Source of the DNA: Pseudescherichia sp031987975
GTDB lineage: Bacteria; Pseudomonadota; Gammaproteobacteria; Enterobacterales; Enterobacteriaceae
Length of the DNA: 64,000 nt
Assembly (NCBI RefSeq): GCF_031987975.1
Contig: NZ_DALZYX010000008.1
Span: forward strand, 236,920 to 300,919
Direction: 5' to 3'
Shown here: in pieces, positions 43,574 to 51,370 of the stretch
Position numbering within the stretch: the stretch's first letter is position 1
Layout of the letters: each line of letters opens with the position of its first letter
Position numbers and translations under genes: made by a program
Notes under the pieces: generated by a model
What the model saw: the letters and a program-made list of their open reading frames with translations, nothing else
The model's database searches: none
Told to the model about the DNA's origin: nothing

Positions 43574-44256
43574 AGGTCAGCCCTCTTCACGCCCACGGAG
43601 TAGCGGCGTTCGAGCAGAAGCAGCACACCATTAGAGACAGTGGTAAACACTAAATAGATCAGGCCGCAGACCACGGCGAAGTAGAACGGCTCCCAGGTAC
43701 TTTTTCCGGCGAGCTGGGTGGCTTTCACCACGTCCTCAAGGCCCAGCAGGGACACCAGCGCGGTAGCCTTGAGGATCACCTGCCAGTTGTTACCAATTCC
43801 CGGCAGGGCGTAGCGCATCATGGCCGGAAAGAGAATGCGACGGAAGATCTGTCCACCGGTAAAGCCAAAGGCGGTAGCGGCCTCGATGTGCCCTTTCGGC
43901 ACGGCCATAAACGCCCCGCGAAATGTTTCAGTAAAGTAGGCCCCGTAGATAAAGCCGAGAGTGATGATACCGGCGATCATCGGATCGATATCAATCTGCG
44001 CCATGCCGACGGCGTCGGTGATGCTGTTAAGCGCAATTTGCAGCCCGTAAAAAATGAGCAGCATCAGCACTAGATCGGGCACGCCACGGATAAGCGTAGT
44101 GTAGCCTTCAAAAAGAGTGGCCAGCAGGCGGCTGTGGGAGAGCTTAGCCCCCGCGCCAGCCAGGCCTATCAGCACGGCCAGCACAACCGAGCTGAGCGCC
44201 AGCTCCAGCGTGACGACAGCGCCCTGGAATATAACTTGAGAAAACCCGTACAGCAT
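43570..44256 (-). CDS. hisQ: Histidine/LAO ABC transporter permease HisQ
   Basis: Inner-membrane permease partner of HisM, 228 residues, about five helices (first: VIFQGAVVTLELALSSVVLAVLIGL). EAA loop GHIEAATAFGFTGGQIFRRILFPA. It begins 86 bases after hisJ; the gap contains a strong GC hairpin. Confidence 0.96.
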   Translation of the reverse strand: MLYGFSQVIFQGAVVTLELALSSVVLAVLIGLAGAGAKLSHSRLLATLFEGYTTLIRGVPDLVLMLLIFYGLQIALNSITDAVGMAQIDIDPMIAGIITLGFIYGAYFTETFRGAFMAVPKGHIEAATAFGFTGGQIFRRILFPAMMRYALPGIGNNWQVILKATALVSLLGLEDVVKATQLAGKSTWEPFYFAVVCGLIYLVFTTVSNGVLLLLERRYSVGVKRADL

Positions 44257-44296
44257 GCAGCCTGCCCCGTGGTGTGTAGTGTCTGCCGTGTCTTTT

Positions 44297-44317
44297 CCCC
44301 TCCCGTCATGGGAGGGG
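44297..44317. other. Intercistronic hairpin between hisJ and hisQ
   Basis: Perfect CCCCTCCC/GGGAGGGG stem (44297-44304 with 44310-44317, 5-base loop) without a U tract. In the Salmonella histidine transport operon the hisJ-hisQ gap carries a REP element that stabilises the upstream hisJ message; this hairpin occupies the same position but does not match the REP pattern seen at 11265. Confidence 0.6.
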
Positions 44318-44341
44318 CCGCACGTTTGTCACAGGTGGGGA

Positions 44342-45124
44342 TTAGCCACCGTAAACATCAAAATCGAAATACTTTTTCGCCAGCTTTTCGTAGGTGCCGT
44401 CGGCACGCATATCGGCAAAGGCTTTGTTCAGCGCTTCGCGCAGCTCGTTGTCCTCTTTGCGAATGCCCATGCCGGTACCTACGCCAAACAGCTTCTCATC
44501 TTTGATGGACGGGCCACCAAATTTGTACTCTTTGCCCGCCGCAGTTTTCAGGAAACCTTCGCTGGCAGCCACTTCATCCTGGAACGCGGCGTCGATGCGG
44601 CCCGCAGTCAGGTCGGCATAGATAGAGTCCTGGCCCTGATAGGAGACGATTTCAACGCCTTTTGCCGCCCAGTGCTCGTTGCCGTAGGTCTCCTGGGTGG
44701 TGCCCTGCAGAACGCCAACGCGTTTGCCTTTCAGGGTCGACAGGTCCGGCTGGATGTTAGAAACTTTCGCCACCACCAGACGTGAATCTGCCGCATAAAG
44801 CTTGTCAGTAAAGGCGATCTCCTGCTGACGCTTCTCGGTGATCGAGAGCGACGACATGATGGCATCGATTTTCTTGGCTTTCAGCGATGGGATCAGCGCA
44901 TCCAGCGGGTTCTCGATGAAGGTACACTGGGTATTAATGCGTTTACACAGCTCTTTAGCCAGATCGATATCAAAACCGATTAATTCACCCTGCGCATTCT
45001 TCGATTCGAACGGTGCGTAGGTAGGATCGGTGCCAATGCGCAGTTTTTGCGGAATGGCAGCAAAGGCGCTGGACGCGCTGGAAAGAGCAAGCACCAGAGA
45101 AAGCGATAATACCAACTTATTCAT
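44342..45124 (-). CDS. hisJ: Histidine-binding periplasmic protein HisJ
   Basis: 260 residues starting MNKLVLSLSLVLALSSASSAFA, with cleavage expected after AFA before AIPQKLRIG. GAGGA sits 7 bases before this ATG; the frame extension to 45136 uses TTG and overlaps the Shine-Dalgarno site. SBP family 3 fold, with GTDPTYAPFESKN and a Cys pair (LCKRINTQC). Tandem paralogue of argT, both feeding HisQMP. Confidence 0.96.
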   Translation of the reverse strand: MNKLVLSLSLVLALSSASSAFAAIPQKLRIGTDPTYAPFESKNAQGELIGFDIDLAKELCKRINTQCTFIENPLDALIPSLKAKKIDAIMSSLSITEKRQQEIAFTDKLYAADSRLVVAKVSNIQPDLSTLKGKRVGVLQGTTQETYGNEHWAAKGVEIVSYQGQDSIYADLTAGRIDAAFQDEVAASEGFLKTAAGKEYKFGGPSIKDEKLFGVGTGMGIRKEDNELREALNKAFADMRADGTYEKLAKKYFDFDVYGG

Positions 45125-45198
45125 AAACATCCTCAACTGACGGTCTTATAACGGGATTTTGAACAGAATACGGTACGGCTATCGTGCCATTATTCGGC

Positions 45199-45240
45199 CC
45201 GGCAAGGCAAAATATTCTACCCTGCCGGACGATTTTTTTT
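45199..45240 (+). terminator. Terminator-like hairpin with T8 tail on the plus strand, hisJ-argT gap
   Basis: CCGGCA (45199-45204) pairs with TGCCGG (45223-45228), extended by GG/CC with one bulge, and is followed on the plus strand by eight T residues (45233-45240). Both neighbouring genes are on the minus strand, so on the plus strand it would end an unannotated antisense transcript, if any. Confidence 0.4.
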
Positions 45241-45373
45241 GCAGCGCCACTGCTTAACTATGCTGATTTATGTCCCGTTGCCTTACAAAAGCACGTTCAC
45301 CGCACCGCCGCAAGGCATCAACCGCATCAATGCCTCACAATGGATCCCCATCATGGTGCATCGCATCTGCTTG

Positions 45374-46156
45374 TTAATCGCCGTAGACGTTAAAGTCGAA
45401 GTATTTCTTCGCCATCTTGTCGTAAGTACCGTCTTTGCGGATTTCACCCAGCGCTTTGTCGAATGCGGCTTTCAGCTCGGTATCGTCTTTGCGCAGGCCA
45501 ACCCCGGTGCCTTCCCCGAAGAAGTTTTTATCTTTTACTGACGGACCAGCAAAGGCGAACTCTTTCCCGGCAGGCTGTTTAAGGAAGCCTTCACTGGCGG
45601 CAACTTCATCCTGCAGGGCAGCGTCCAGACGACCAGCGGCGAGATCGGAGTAGATCAGATCCTGGTTTTGATAGGCAACAACATCAATGCCTTTGCTACG
45701 CCAGTTAGCGTTGCCGAAGGCCTCCTGGGTTGAACCCTGCAGCACACCGACGTGCTTGCCCTTCAGCGACTCAATGGTCGGCTGGATCGGTGAACCTTTG
45801 GCTGCGATCAGGCGTGAATCTGCCGCGTAAAGCTTGTCGGAGAAGGCGATCTCCTGCTGGCGCTTTTCAGTAATGGAGAGGGAGGAGATGATGGCATCAA
45901 TTTTCTTGGCTTTCAGGGAGGGGATCAGCGCGTCAAAGTCGCTGCCCACCCAGGTGCACTTAACCTGAATACGCTTGCACATCTCGTTACCGAGGTCGAT
46001 ATCAAAGCCGACAAACTCACCCTTCGCGTCTTTAGACGAGAATGGCGCATAGGTCGCATCCGTACCAATGCGCACGGTCTGGGGAAGCGCAGCGTAAACG
46101 CTGGCGGCGCTGGAGAGACCCAGCAGTAAAGAGAGAGCTACAGCCGTCTTCTTCAT
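45374..46156 (-). CDS. argT: Lysine/arginine/ornithine-binding periplasmic protein ArgT
   Basis: 260 residues. Signal peptide MKKTAVALSLLLGLSSAASVYA, then ALPQTVRIGTDATYAPFSSKD. Same fold as HisJ, with about two thirds of residues shared (for example KAKKIDAIISSLSITEKR). Delivers Lys, Arg and ornithine to HisQMP. A sigma-54 promoter lies about 80 bases upstream, and the gap before hisJ is about 250 bases. Confidence 0.96.
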   Translation of the reverse strand: MKKTAVALSLLLGLSSAASVYAALPQTVRIGTDATYAPFSSKDAKGEFVGFDIDLGNEMCKRIQVKCTWVGSDFDALIPSLKAKKIDAIISSLSITEKRQQEIAFSDKLYAADSRLIAAKGSPIQPTIESLKGKHVGVLQGSTQEAFGNANWRSKGIDVVAYQNQDLIYSDLAAGRLDAALQDEVAASEGFLKQPAGKEFAFAGPSVKDKNFFGEGTGVGLRKDDTELKAAFDKALGEIRKDGTYDKMAKKYFDFNVYGD

Positions 46157-46236
46157 ACATTACCCTCGAGTTTCTGATTTTATTATCTATTGCGTGTTGT
46201 TGTTATATAACGTTGTGTTGTGTTACCCGCTGATGC

Positions 46237-46253
46237 TTGCACGTCTTATGCCA
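46237..46253 (-). promoter_or_regulatory. Sigma-54 promoter for argT
   Basis: On the minus strand the sequence reads TGGCAT-AAGAC-GTGCAA: the GG and GC dinucleotides are exactly 10 bases apart, matching the -24/-12 consensus TGGCAC-N5-TTGCA. It predicts a start about 70 bases before the argT ATG. In Salmonella argT is nitrogen-regulated (NtrC). No convincing NtrC enhancer pair was found by eye. Confidence 0.75.
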
Positions 46254-46442
46254 CTTTCTCATGACCCATAATAATCGCCGTAAGAAATGTTAATAAAAGG
46301 TTGCAGCATTACCGTTAGGGTGAAAGATAGCAGGTCTGTTAAATGAACCGCAGCGTTACAAACTGAAAACAGCGGTTAAATGTCGAGGATATGATCGCGC
46401 TTGCAGATTTGCCCTGAAACAGGGCAATCCAGGTATGATGCA

Positions 46443-47024
46443 CTATTTTGACGCAGCGGGTCCCTGCCAGCGGGTAAAGAGATCTTCCGGCAGGTCAATG
46501 TCGAACTGATCGATCACGCGGTTAACCGTCTGGTTAATGATGTCATCGAGGGTCTGCGGGCGGTGATAGAAGGCCGGAACCGGGGGCATGATCGCCGCAC
46601 CCAGCTCCGCCGCCTGGGTCATCAGCCGCAGGTGGCCAAGATGCAGCGGGGTCTCGCGCACGCAGAGTACCAGCGGGCGGCGCTCTTTCAGCACTACGTC
46701 AGCCGCCCGGGTCAGCAGGCTGTCGGTGTAGCTGTGAACGATACCGGAGAGCGTTTTAATGGAACAGGGAAGGATCACCATACCGGCGGTCTTGAACGAG
46801 CCGGAGGAGATGCTGGCAGCGATATCACGCGAGTCGTGGACCACGTCCGCCAGGGCCTGCACGTCACGCAGGGAGAGATCGGTCTCCAGCGCCAGCGTCT
46901 GGCGAGCGGCGTTGCTCATCACCAGATGGGTTTCCACCTCGGCCACGTCGCGCAGCACCTGCAGCAGACGCACGCCGTAAATGGCCCCGCTGGCACCCGA
47001 GATGCCAATAATCAGTCGTTTCAT
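46443..47024 (-). CDS. ubiX: Flavin prenyltransferase UbiX
   Basis: Makes the prenylated FMN cofactor used by UbiD in ubiquinone synthesis. 193 residues (E. coli 189), N-terminus MKRLIIGISGASGAIYGVRLL. Conserved regions are the FMN-site SISSGSFKTAGMVILPCSIKTLSGI and the C-terminal ETPLHLGHLRLM. It follows purF by about 95 bases in which a hairpin lies. Confidence 0.96.
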   Translation of the reverse strand: MKRLIIGISGASGAIYGVRLLQVLRDVAEVETHLVMSNAARQTLALETDLSLRDVQALADVVHDSRDIAASISSGSFKTAGMVILPCSIKTLSGIVHSYTDSLLTRAADVVLKERRPLVLCVRETPLHLGHLRLMTQAAELGAAIMPPVPAFYHRPQTLDDIINQTVNRVIDQFDIDLPEDLFTRWQGPAASK

Positions 47025-47088
47025 ATTCCCGTCCTTTTACTTACGTGAGAGGACTTTGCCGGATTATGGCGGGCGTTGCAACGTTGAA

Positions 47089-47110
47089 GCGCCCTGCGAA
47101 CGCAGGGCGC
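47089..47110. terminator. Hairpin between purF and ubiX
   Basis: Perfect ten-base arms GCGCCCTGCG/CGCAGGGCGC with a two-base spacer (47089-47098, 47101-47110), just after the purF stop on the minus strand. No U tract follows, so partial termination or mRNA stabilisation is more likely than a full stop. Confidence 0.5.
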
Positions 47111-47119
47111 GAGAGAGGA

Positions 47120-48637
47120 TTAACCCTCGTTATGCATCTCTAAGCTTTCGAGATCGTTTTGCATCTGCACGGCTTTGACATCGTCATTGCGCAGGGAGTC
47201 GAGGTAGTCGAGGTACTGCTGGTTAACGTCTTTCGTTACGTAGACGCCGTTGAACACCGAACATTCAAACTGCTGGATATCCGGGTTCTCAGCACGCACG
47301 GCGTCGATGAGATCGTTGAGGTCCTGGAAGATCAGGCCGTCAGCACCGATGATCTGGCGGATCTCGTCAACCTCACGGCCGTGGGCGATCAGCTCGTTCG
47401 CGGTCGGCATATCGATGCCGTAGACGTTCGGGAAGCGGATCTCCGGCGCCGCAGAGGCGAGGTAAACCTTCTTCGCCCCGGCTTCGCGCGCCATCTCGAT
47501 AATCTGTTCCGAGGTGGTGCCGCGCACAATAGAGTCATCCACCAGCAGCACGTTCTTGTCGCGGAACTCGGCGCGGTTGGCGTTCAGCTTGCGGCGCACG
47601 GACTTACGGCGCAGCTGCTGTCCCGGCATGATAAAGGTGCGGCCAACGTAGCGGTTTTTCACGAAGCCCTGACGGTAGGGTTTATCCAGAATATGAGCAA
47701 TTTCCAGCGCGATATCGCAGGAGGTCTCCGGGATCGGGATCACCACGTCAATGTCGAGGTCTTCCCACTCGCGGGCTATCTTCGCGCCCAGCTTTTTACC
47801 CATATTGACGCGGGCGCTGTAAACGGAGATTTTGTCGATAAAAGAGTCCGGACGGGCAAAGTAGACGTACTCAAACAGGCACGGATTGCTGACCGGATTG
47901 TCGGCGCACTGGCGGGTAGAGAGCTGGCCCTTCTCGGTGATGTAGACCGCTTCACCCGGGGCAACGTCACGCAGGAACTCAAAGCCCAGGGTATCCAGCG
48001 CCACGCTTTCGGAGGCCATCATATACTCGGTGCGGCCGTCGCCAACGTCGCGCTTGCCCAGCACCAGCGGACGGATGCCGTTAGGATCGCGGAAACCAAC
48101 CATGCCGTGGCCGATAATCATCGCTATGCAAGCGTACGCGCCGCGGATCTGGCGGTTGGTCGCGGCAATAGCGGCAAAAATATTATCCGCCTCTAACGGG
48201 TAGTGGCGGAAGTTATCCAGCTCGCTGGCGAAAATATTGAGCAGGATTTCAGAGTCGGAGGTCGTGTTGATGTGGCGACGCTTCTCCTGGAACAGCTTCT
48301 TACGCAGCTCGTGGGCATTGGTCAGGTTGCCGTTGTGGGCAAGCGTGATGCCATACGGCGAGTTGACGTAGAAGGGCTGGGCTTCAGACGCGCTGGAGCT
48401 ACCGGCCGTTGGGTAGCGCACATGGCCGATACCCATGTTCCCCTGGAGGCGCTGCATGTGGCGGGCTTCAAATACATCGCTAACCATCCCGTTCGCTTTA
48501 CGTAAACGGAAGCAGTTATTTTCATCGATAGTGATGATGCCTGCGGCATCCTGACCACGGTGCTGGAGCACCGTTAACGCGTCATAAATCGACTGGTTTA
48601 CCGGCATAACACCGGCGATACCGACAATACCGCACAT
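47120..48637 (-). CDS. purF: Amidophosphoribosyltransferase PurF
   Basis: First committed enzyme of purine synthesis (PRPP + glutamine to phosphoribosylamine). 505 residues. N-terminal nucleophile is Cys2 (MCGIVGIAGV), directly exposed after Met removal. C-terminal phosphoribosyltransferase domain shows the PRPP motif VLLVDDSIVRGTTSEQ. Co-transcribed with cvpA (34-base gap) under the PurR box. Confidence 0.97.
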   Translation of the reverse strand: MCGIVGIAGVMPVNQSIYDALTVLQHRGQDAAGIITIDENNCFRLRKANGMVSDVFEARHMQRLQGNMGIGHVRYPTAGSSSASEAQPFYVNSPYGITLAHNGNLTNAHELRKKLFQEKRRHINTTSDSEILLNIFASELDNFRHYPLEADNIFAAIAATNRQIRGAYACIAMIIGHGMVGFRDPNGIRPLVLGKRDVGDGRTEYMMASESVALDTLGFEFLRDVAPGEAVYITEKGQLSTRQCADNPVSNPCLFEYVYFARPDSFIDKISVYSARVNMGKKLGAKIAREWEDLDIDVVIPIPETSCDIALEIAHILDKPYRQGFVKNRYVGRTFIMPGQQLRRKSVRRKLNANRAEFRDKNVLLVDDSIVRGTTSEQIIEMAREAGAKKVYLASAAPEIRFPNVYGIDMPTANELIAHGREVDEIRQIIGADGLIFQDLNDLIDAVRAENPDIQQFECSVFNGVYVTKDVNQQYLDYLDSLRNDDVKAVQMQNDLESLEMHNEG

Positions 48638-48671
48638 ACGTCTCTTTCCTCGCTAGGCCACATCGCAGGGC

Positions 48672-49160
48672 TTACGCCCTGGGCAAAAAACTAGACGAGC
48701 TTTGCAGATAGTCAAAGAACCACCTGATGATAACACTGAACTGCGGGATCAGCTGCGAACGCTGCCAGTCATCGCTTTTCGAGAACCCGGTAAAGGTATC
48801 GAGAAAGAACAGGATTGCGGCGACGATCAATGCTCCACGTAGCGCACCGAAGCAAATCCCCAACACCCTGTCGGTTCCCGACAGGCCGGTTTTATCGACC
48901 AGCGCGCCGAAAATATAGTTAACAATCGCGCCGACAATCAGCGTTGCGATAAACAGGACTGCAATAGCAATGCCGTTCCGCACCAGTGCGTCTTCAAAGC
49001 CCGTGAACCAAACAGACAGGTAAGTGTAGTAGTGACTGGCAACAAAGAAAGCACAGCCCCAAGTCACCAGCGATAACGCTTCACGAACAAAGCCACGGAT
49101 CAGGCTAACCAGACAGGAAAAACCTATTACCGCGATGATGGCGTAATCAATCCAGACCAT
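48672..49160 (-). CDS. cvpA: CvpA, inner-membrane protein (colicin V production)
   Basis: 162 residues, four predicted transmembrane helices (IDYAIIAVIGFSCLVSLIRGFV first). Named for a requirement in colicin V export in E. coli; also needed for resistance to some bile salts. First gene of the cvpA-purF-ubiX operon. Confidence 0.95.
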   Translation of the reverse strand: MVWIDYAIIAVIGFSCLVSLIRGFVREALSLVTWGCAFFVASHYYTYLSVWFTGFEDALVRNGIAIAVLFIATLIVGAIVNYIFGALVDKTGLSGTDRVLGICFGALRGALIVAAILFFLDTFTGFSKSDDWQRSQLIPQFSVIIRWFFDYLQSSSSFLPRA

Positions 49161-49215
49161 ATGTGTCCCTTGATTTACGCCCTGTCGTCCAGTTCGGGGC
49201 GCATTCTAACAGAAA

Positions 49216-49231
49216 AAGAAAACGTTTGCGT
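49216..49231. promoter_or_regulatory. PurR operator upstream of cvpA-purF
   Basis: AAGAAAACGTTTGCGT is an exact fit to the PurR consensus in reverse complement (ACGCAAACGTTTTCNT). It lies 56 bases upstream of the cvpA start, as in E. coli, where PurR with hypoxanthine or guanine represses this operon. Confidence 0.9.
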
Positions 49232-49250
49232 AGCGATTTCCGTGCCGCGC

Positions 49251-49288
49251 AGAAATAAAAATGGCGCTGAAAAAATATTCAACGCCAT
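49251..49288 (-). terminator. Rho-independent terminator downstream of dedD
   Basis: Stem ATGGCGCTGAA/TTCAACGCCAT (49261-49271 with 49278-49288, one G-T pair) followed on the minus strand by TTTTATTTC. It isolates folC-dedD transcripts from the PurR-controlled cvpA promoter. Confidence 0.8.
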
Positions 49289-49344
49289 CAGACCTTTTGC
49301 CTCTTCGGGCCTGCCGGTCGCTCTTTTTTTACCCTGCTAAAGGA

Positions 49345-50043
49345 TCAGTTTGCGCTGTAGTTCATCACCACGCCGCTTAACCCTGAGAGCTGTTTTAGCT
49401 CACCGAGCGAACCCTTTAGCTTATCTCTGGAGGCGTCCGGGCCGACCAGAATGCGGGTTATTTTACCCTGTACCGGCGTGTTTGGGATAGTGTAAACGCG
49501 ATACCCTGCCCCGCGCAGCTTGCCGACAATCTCAGTGACTTTATCAGCATTTTTCAGCGCCCCGAGCTGAACCACCCAGGCCTTGCCGGTTGGCGCAGGC
49601 TTCTCCTCCGCCGTCGGTTTAGGCGGTGCGGCCGGGGCGTCGTTGGCGGCCGCCAGCTGCTCGCTGGCTTTGTCCCGCTGCGGCTGTGGTTGCGGCTTAG
49701 GCTGCGCCTTCTCAACCGGCTTCGCTTTTGGCGTCTCCACCGGATACTGCTCCGCCTCGCCGCTTTCAAACGCCTGCCGGGAGGTCTCCAGCGACGGCGC
49801 GGCGGCATCGCCAGCACGTACCTCTTCCGCAGCCCCTTCCGGCGGCTGGGCCGGCAGCGCCTGCGTTGCCGCAGGCATCATGTCCGGCTCATCGCGATCC
49901 CCCGGCTTCGGCACTAGCGGAATAGCCGCAAACTCGTCCTGATAGTGTTTCTTCTGCCCGTCCAGCAGCCCAGGCAGGATAATGACCCCCAGCGCTACCA
50001 GCACAATGGTTCCCATTAAACGGTTCTGAAACTTACTTGCCAC
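49345..50043 (-). CDS. dedD: Cell-division protein DedD (SPOR domain)
   Basis: 232 residues (E. coli 220) with the GTG start giving VASKFQNRLMGTIVLVALG, matching E. coli MASKFQNRL. One transmembrane helix (about 9-25), a long Pro/Ala/Lys-rich linker (for example QPKPQPQPQRDK), then a C-terminal SPOR domain (about 155-232; AWVVQLGALKNADKVTEIVGKLR) that binds denuded septal peptidoglycan. GTG at 50043 overlaps the folC stop by 11 bases. The linker is longer than in E. coli. Confidence 0.93.
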   Translation of the reverse strand: MASKFQNRLMGTIVLVALGVIILPGLLDGQKKHYQDEFAAIPLVPKPGDRDEPDMMPAATQALPAQPPEGAAEEVRAGDAAAPSLETSRQAFESGEAEQYPVETPKAKPVEKAQPKPQPQPQRDKASEQLAAANDAPAAPPKPTAEEKPAPTGKAWVVQLGALKNADKVTEIVGKLRGAGYRVYTIPNTPVQGKITRILVGPDASRDKLKGSLGELKQLSGLSGVVMNYSAN

Positions 50044-51301
50044 TGGCTCTCCCCGCGTCCATCGCTTCCATGACATGTGCCACCGTGTGGAATGAACCAC
50101 ACACCAGCACGGTATCTTCAGGTCTGGCATCTGCCATCGCCGCATGCCACGCCTGCACAACGTCAGCAAATGCAGCCCCCTCTTTCAGGTGGGCCAGCAG
50201 CTGCTCTGCCGTCGCGCCGCGCGGCCCCTCCAGAGGGGCACAATACCAGCTATCGACGCAGCGCTCCAGACAGGCCAGCGTGCCGCCGATGTCTTTATCG
50301 TGCAGCATTCCTACCACCGCCAGCACACGCCCGCGTGACGGCAGTGTGGCCAGCCGCTCGGCCAGGTAGGCCGCCGCATGTGGATTATGCGCCACGTCGA
50401 GGATCAGGCGCGGCGATTCGCTCACGATCTGAAAACGACCCGGCAGGATCGCCCCGGCGATGCCGTCGCGGATCGCCTGCTCGCTGACCGTCAGCCCGCT
50501 GGCCCGCAGCGCTGCCAGGGCCGTCGCCGCATTCGGCTGCGGAACCTGAGGCAGCGGCAGTGCGCCTAGCTCGCCCGCCGCATCCTGAAACGTCCAGCTA
50601 TTATCCGCCACCGCATAGTGCCAGTCGACCCCGCGGCGCAGCAGGTTGGCCCCCTTCTCGCTCGCCACCTCGGCAATGGTGTGCGGCATATCGGGTTCAC
50701 CTACCACAGCAGGTTTACCACTGCGGAAGATCCCTGCTTTTTCCCGGCCAATGCTTTCGCGATCCGGTCCCAGCCAGTCGGTATGATCGAGAGCAATGCT
50801 GGTGACTACCGCCACGTCGGCATCGACCATGTTGGTGGCATCAAGGCGTCCGCCCAGCCCGACTTCAAGGATCACCACATCCAGCGCGGCTTGCTTAAAC
50901 AGCCACAGCGCTGAGAGGGTCCCGTACTCAAAATAGGTCAGGGAGGTTTCGCCGCGGGCAGCTTCAATAGCGGCAAACGAGCGAGTATGCTCCAGCTCCG
51001 ACAGCTCGCCGCCCTGCACCCGCACGCGCTCGGTATAGCGTACCAGATGGGGTGAGCTATAGACGCCAACCCGGTAGCCCGCCGCCAGCAGAATCGACTC
51101 CAGCGTCCGGCAGGTGGTGCCTTTACCGTTAGTGCCTGCCACGGTAAAGACGAAAGGCGCAGGCTTCAAGACATCCAGCGCAGCGGCCACCCGGCTGACG
51201 CGCTCAAGTCCCATATCGATGGTTTTACCGTGCAGGTTTTCCAGATAAGAAAGCCACGTGGCCAGGGGCGACGTGGCTTGAGGAGTGCTTTTCGTTTCCA
51301 T
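50033..51301 (-). CDS. folC: Bifunctional dihydrofolate synthase/folylpolyglutamate synthase FolC
   Basis: Adds glutamate to dihydropteroate and folates. 422 residues. P-loop GTNGKGTTCRTLESI, the Mur-ligase Mg/ATP region VVTSIALDHTDWLG, and VLDVAHNPHAA in the C-terminal domain are seen. Start METKSTPQATSPLATWLSYL as in E. coli. The end overlaps dedD. Confidence 0.96.
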   Translation of the reverse strand: METKSTPQATSPLATWLSYLENLHGKTIDMGLERVSRVAAALDVLKPAPFVFTVAGTNGKGTTCRTLESILLAAGYRVGVYSSPHLVRYTERVRVQGGELSELEHTRSFAAIEAARGETSLTYFEYGTLSALWLFKQAALDVVILEVGLGGRLDATNMVDADVAVVTSIALDHTDWLGPDRESIGREKAGIFRSGKPAVVGEPDMPHTIAEVASEKGANLLRRGVDWHYAVADNSWTFQDAAGELGALPLPQVPQPNAATALAALRASGLTVSEQAIRDGIAGAILPGRFQIVSESPRLILDVAHNPHAAAYLAERLATLPSRGRVLAVVGMLHDKDIGGTLACLERCVDSWYCAPLEGPRGATAEQLLAHLKEGAAFADVVQAWHAAMADARPEDTVLVCGSFHTVAHVMEAMDAGRASGK

Positions 51302-51327
51302 AGTGCCCGGGGATTGCTGCCAGTGTG

Positions 51328-51361
51328 AAAAGAAAAAAGGCAGAGCCGGCTGGCCCTGCCC
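51328..51361 (-). terminator. Rho-independent terminator downstream of accD
   Basis: GGCAGxGCC/GGCxCTGCC stem (51339-51360, one mismatch) followed on the minus strand by TTTTTTCTTTT. It separates accD from folC. Confidence 0.75.
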
Positions 51362-51370
51362 TCTGTATTA

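Noticed and set aside
45199..45240. Reading this hairpin as the argT terminator
   Set aside because: The T tract lies on the plus strand, opposite to argT transcription.
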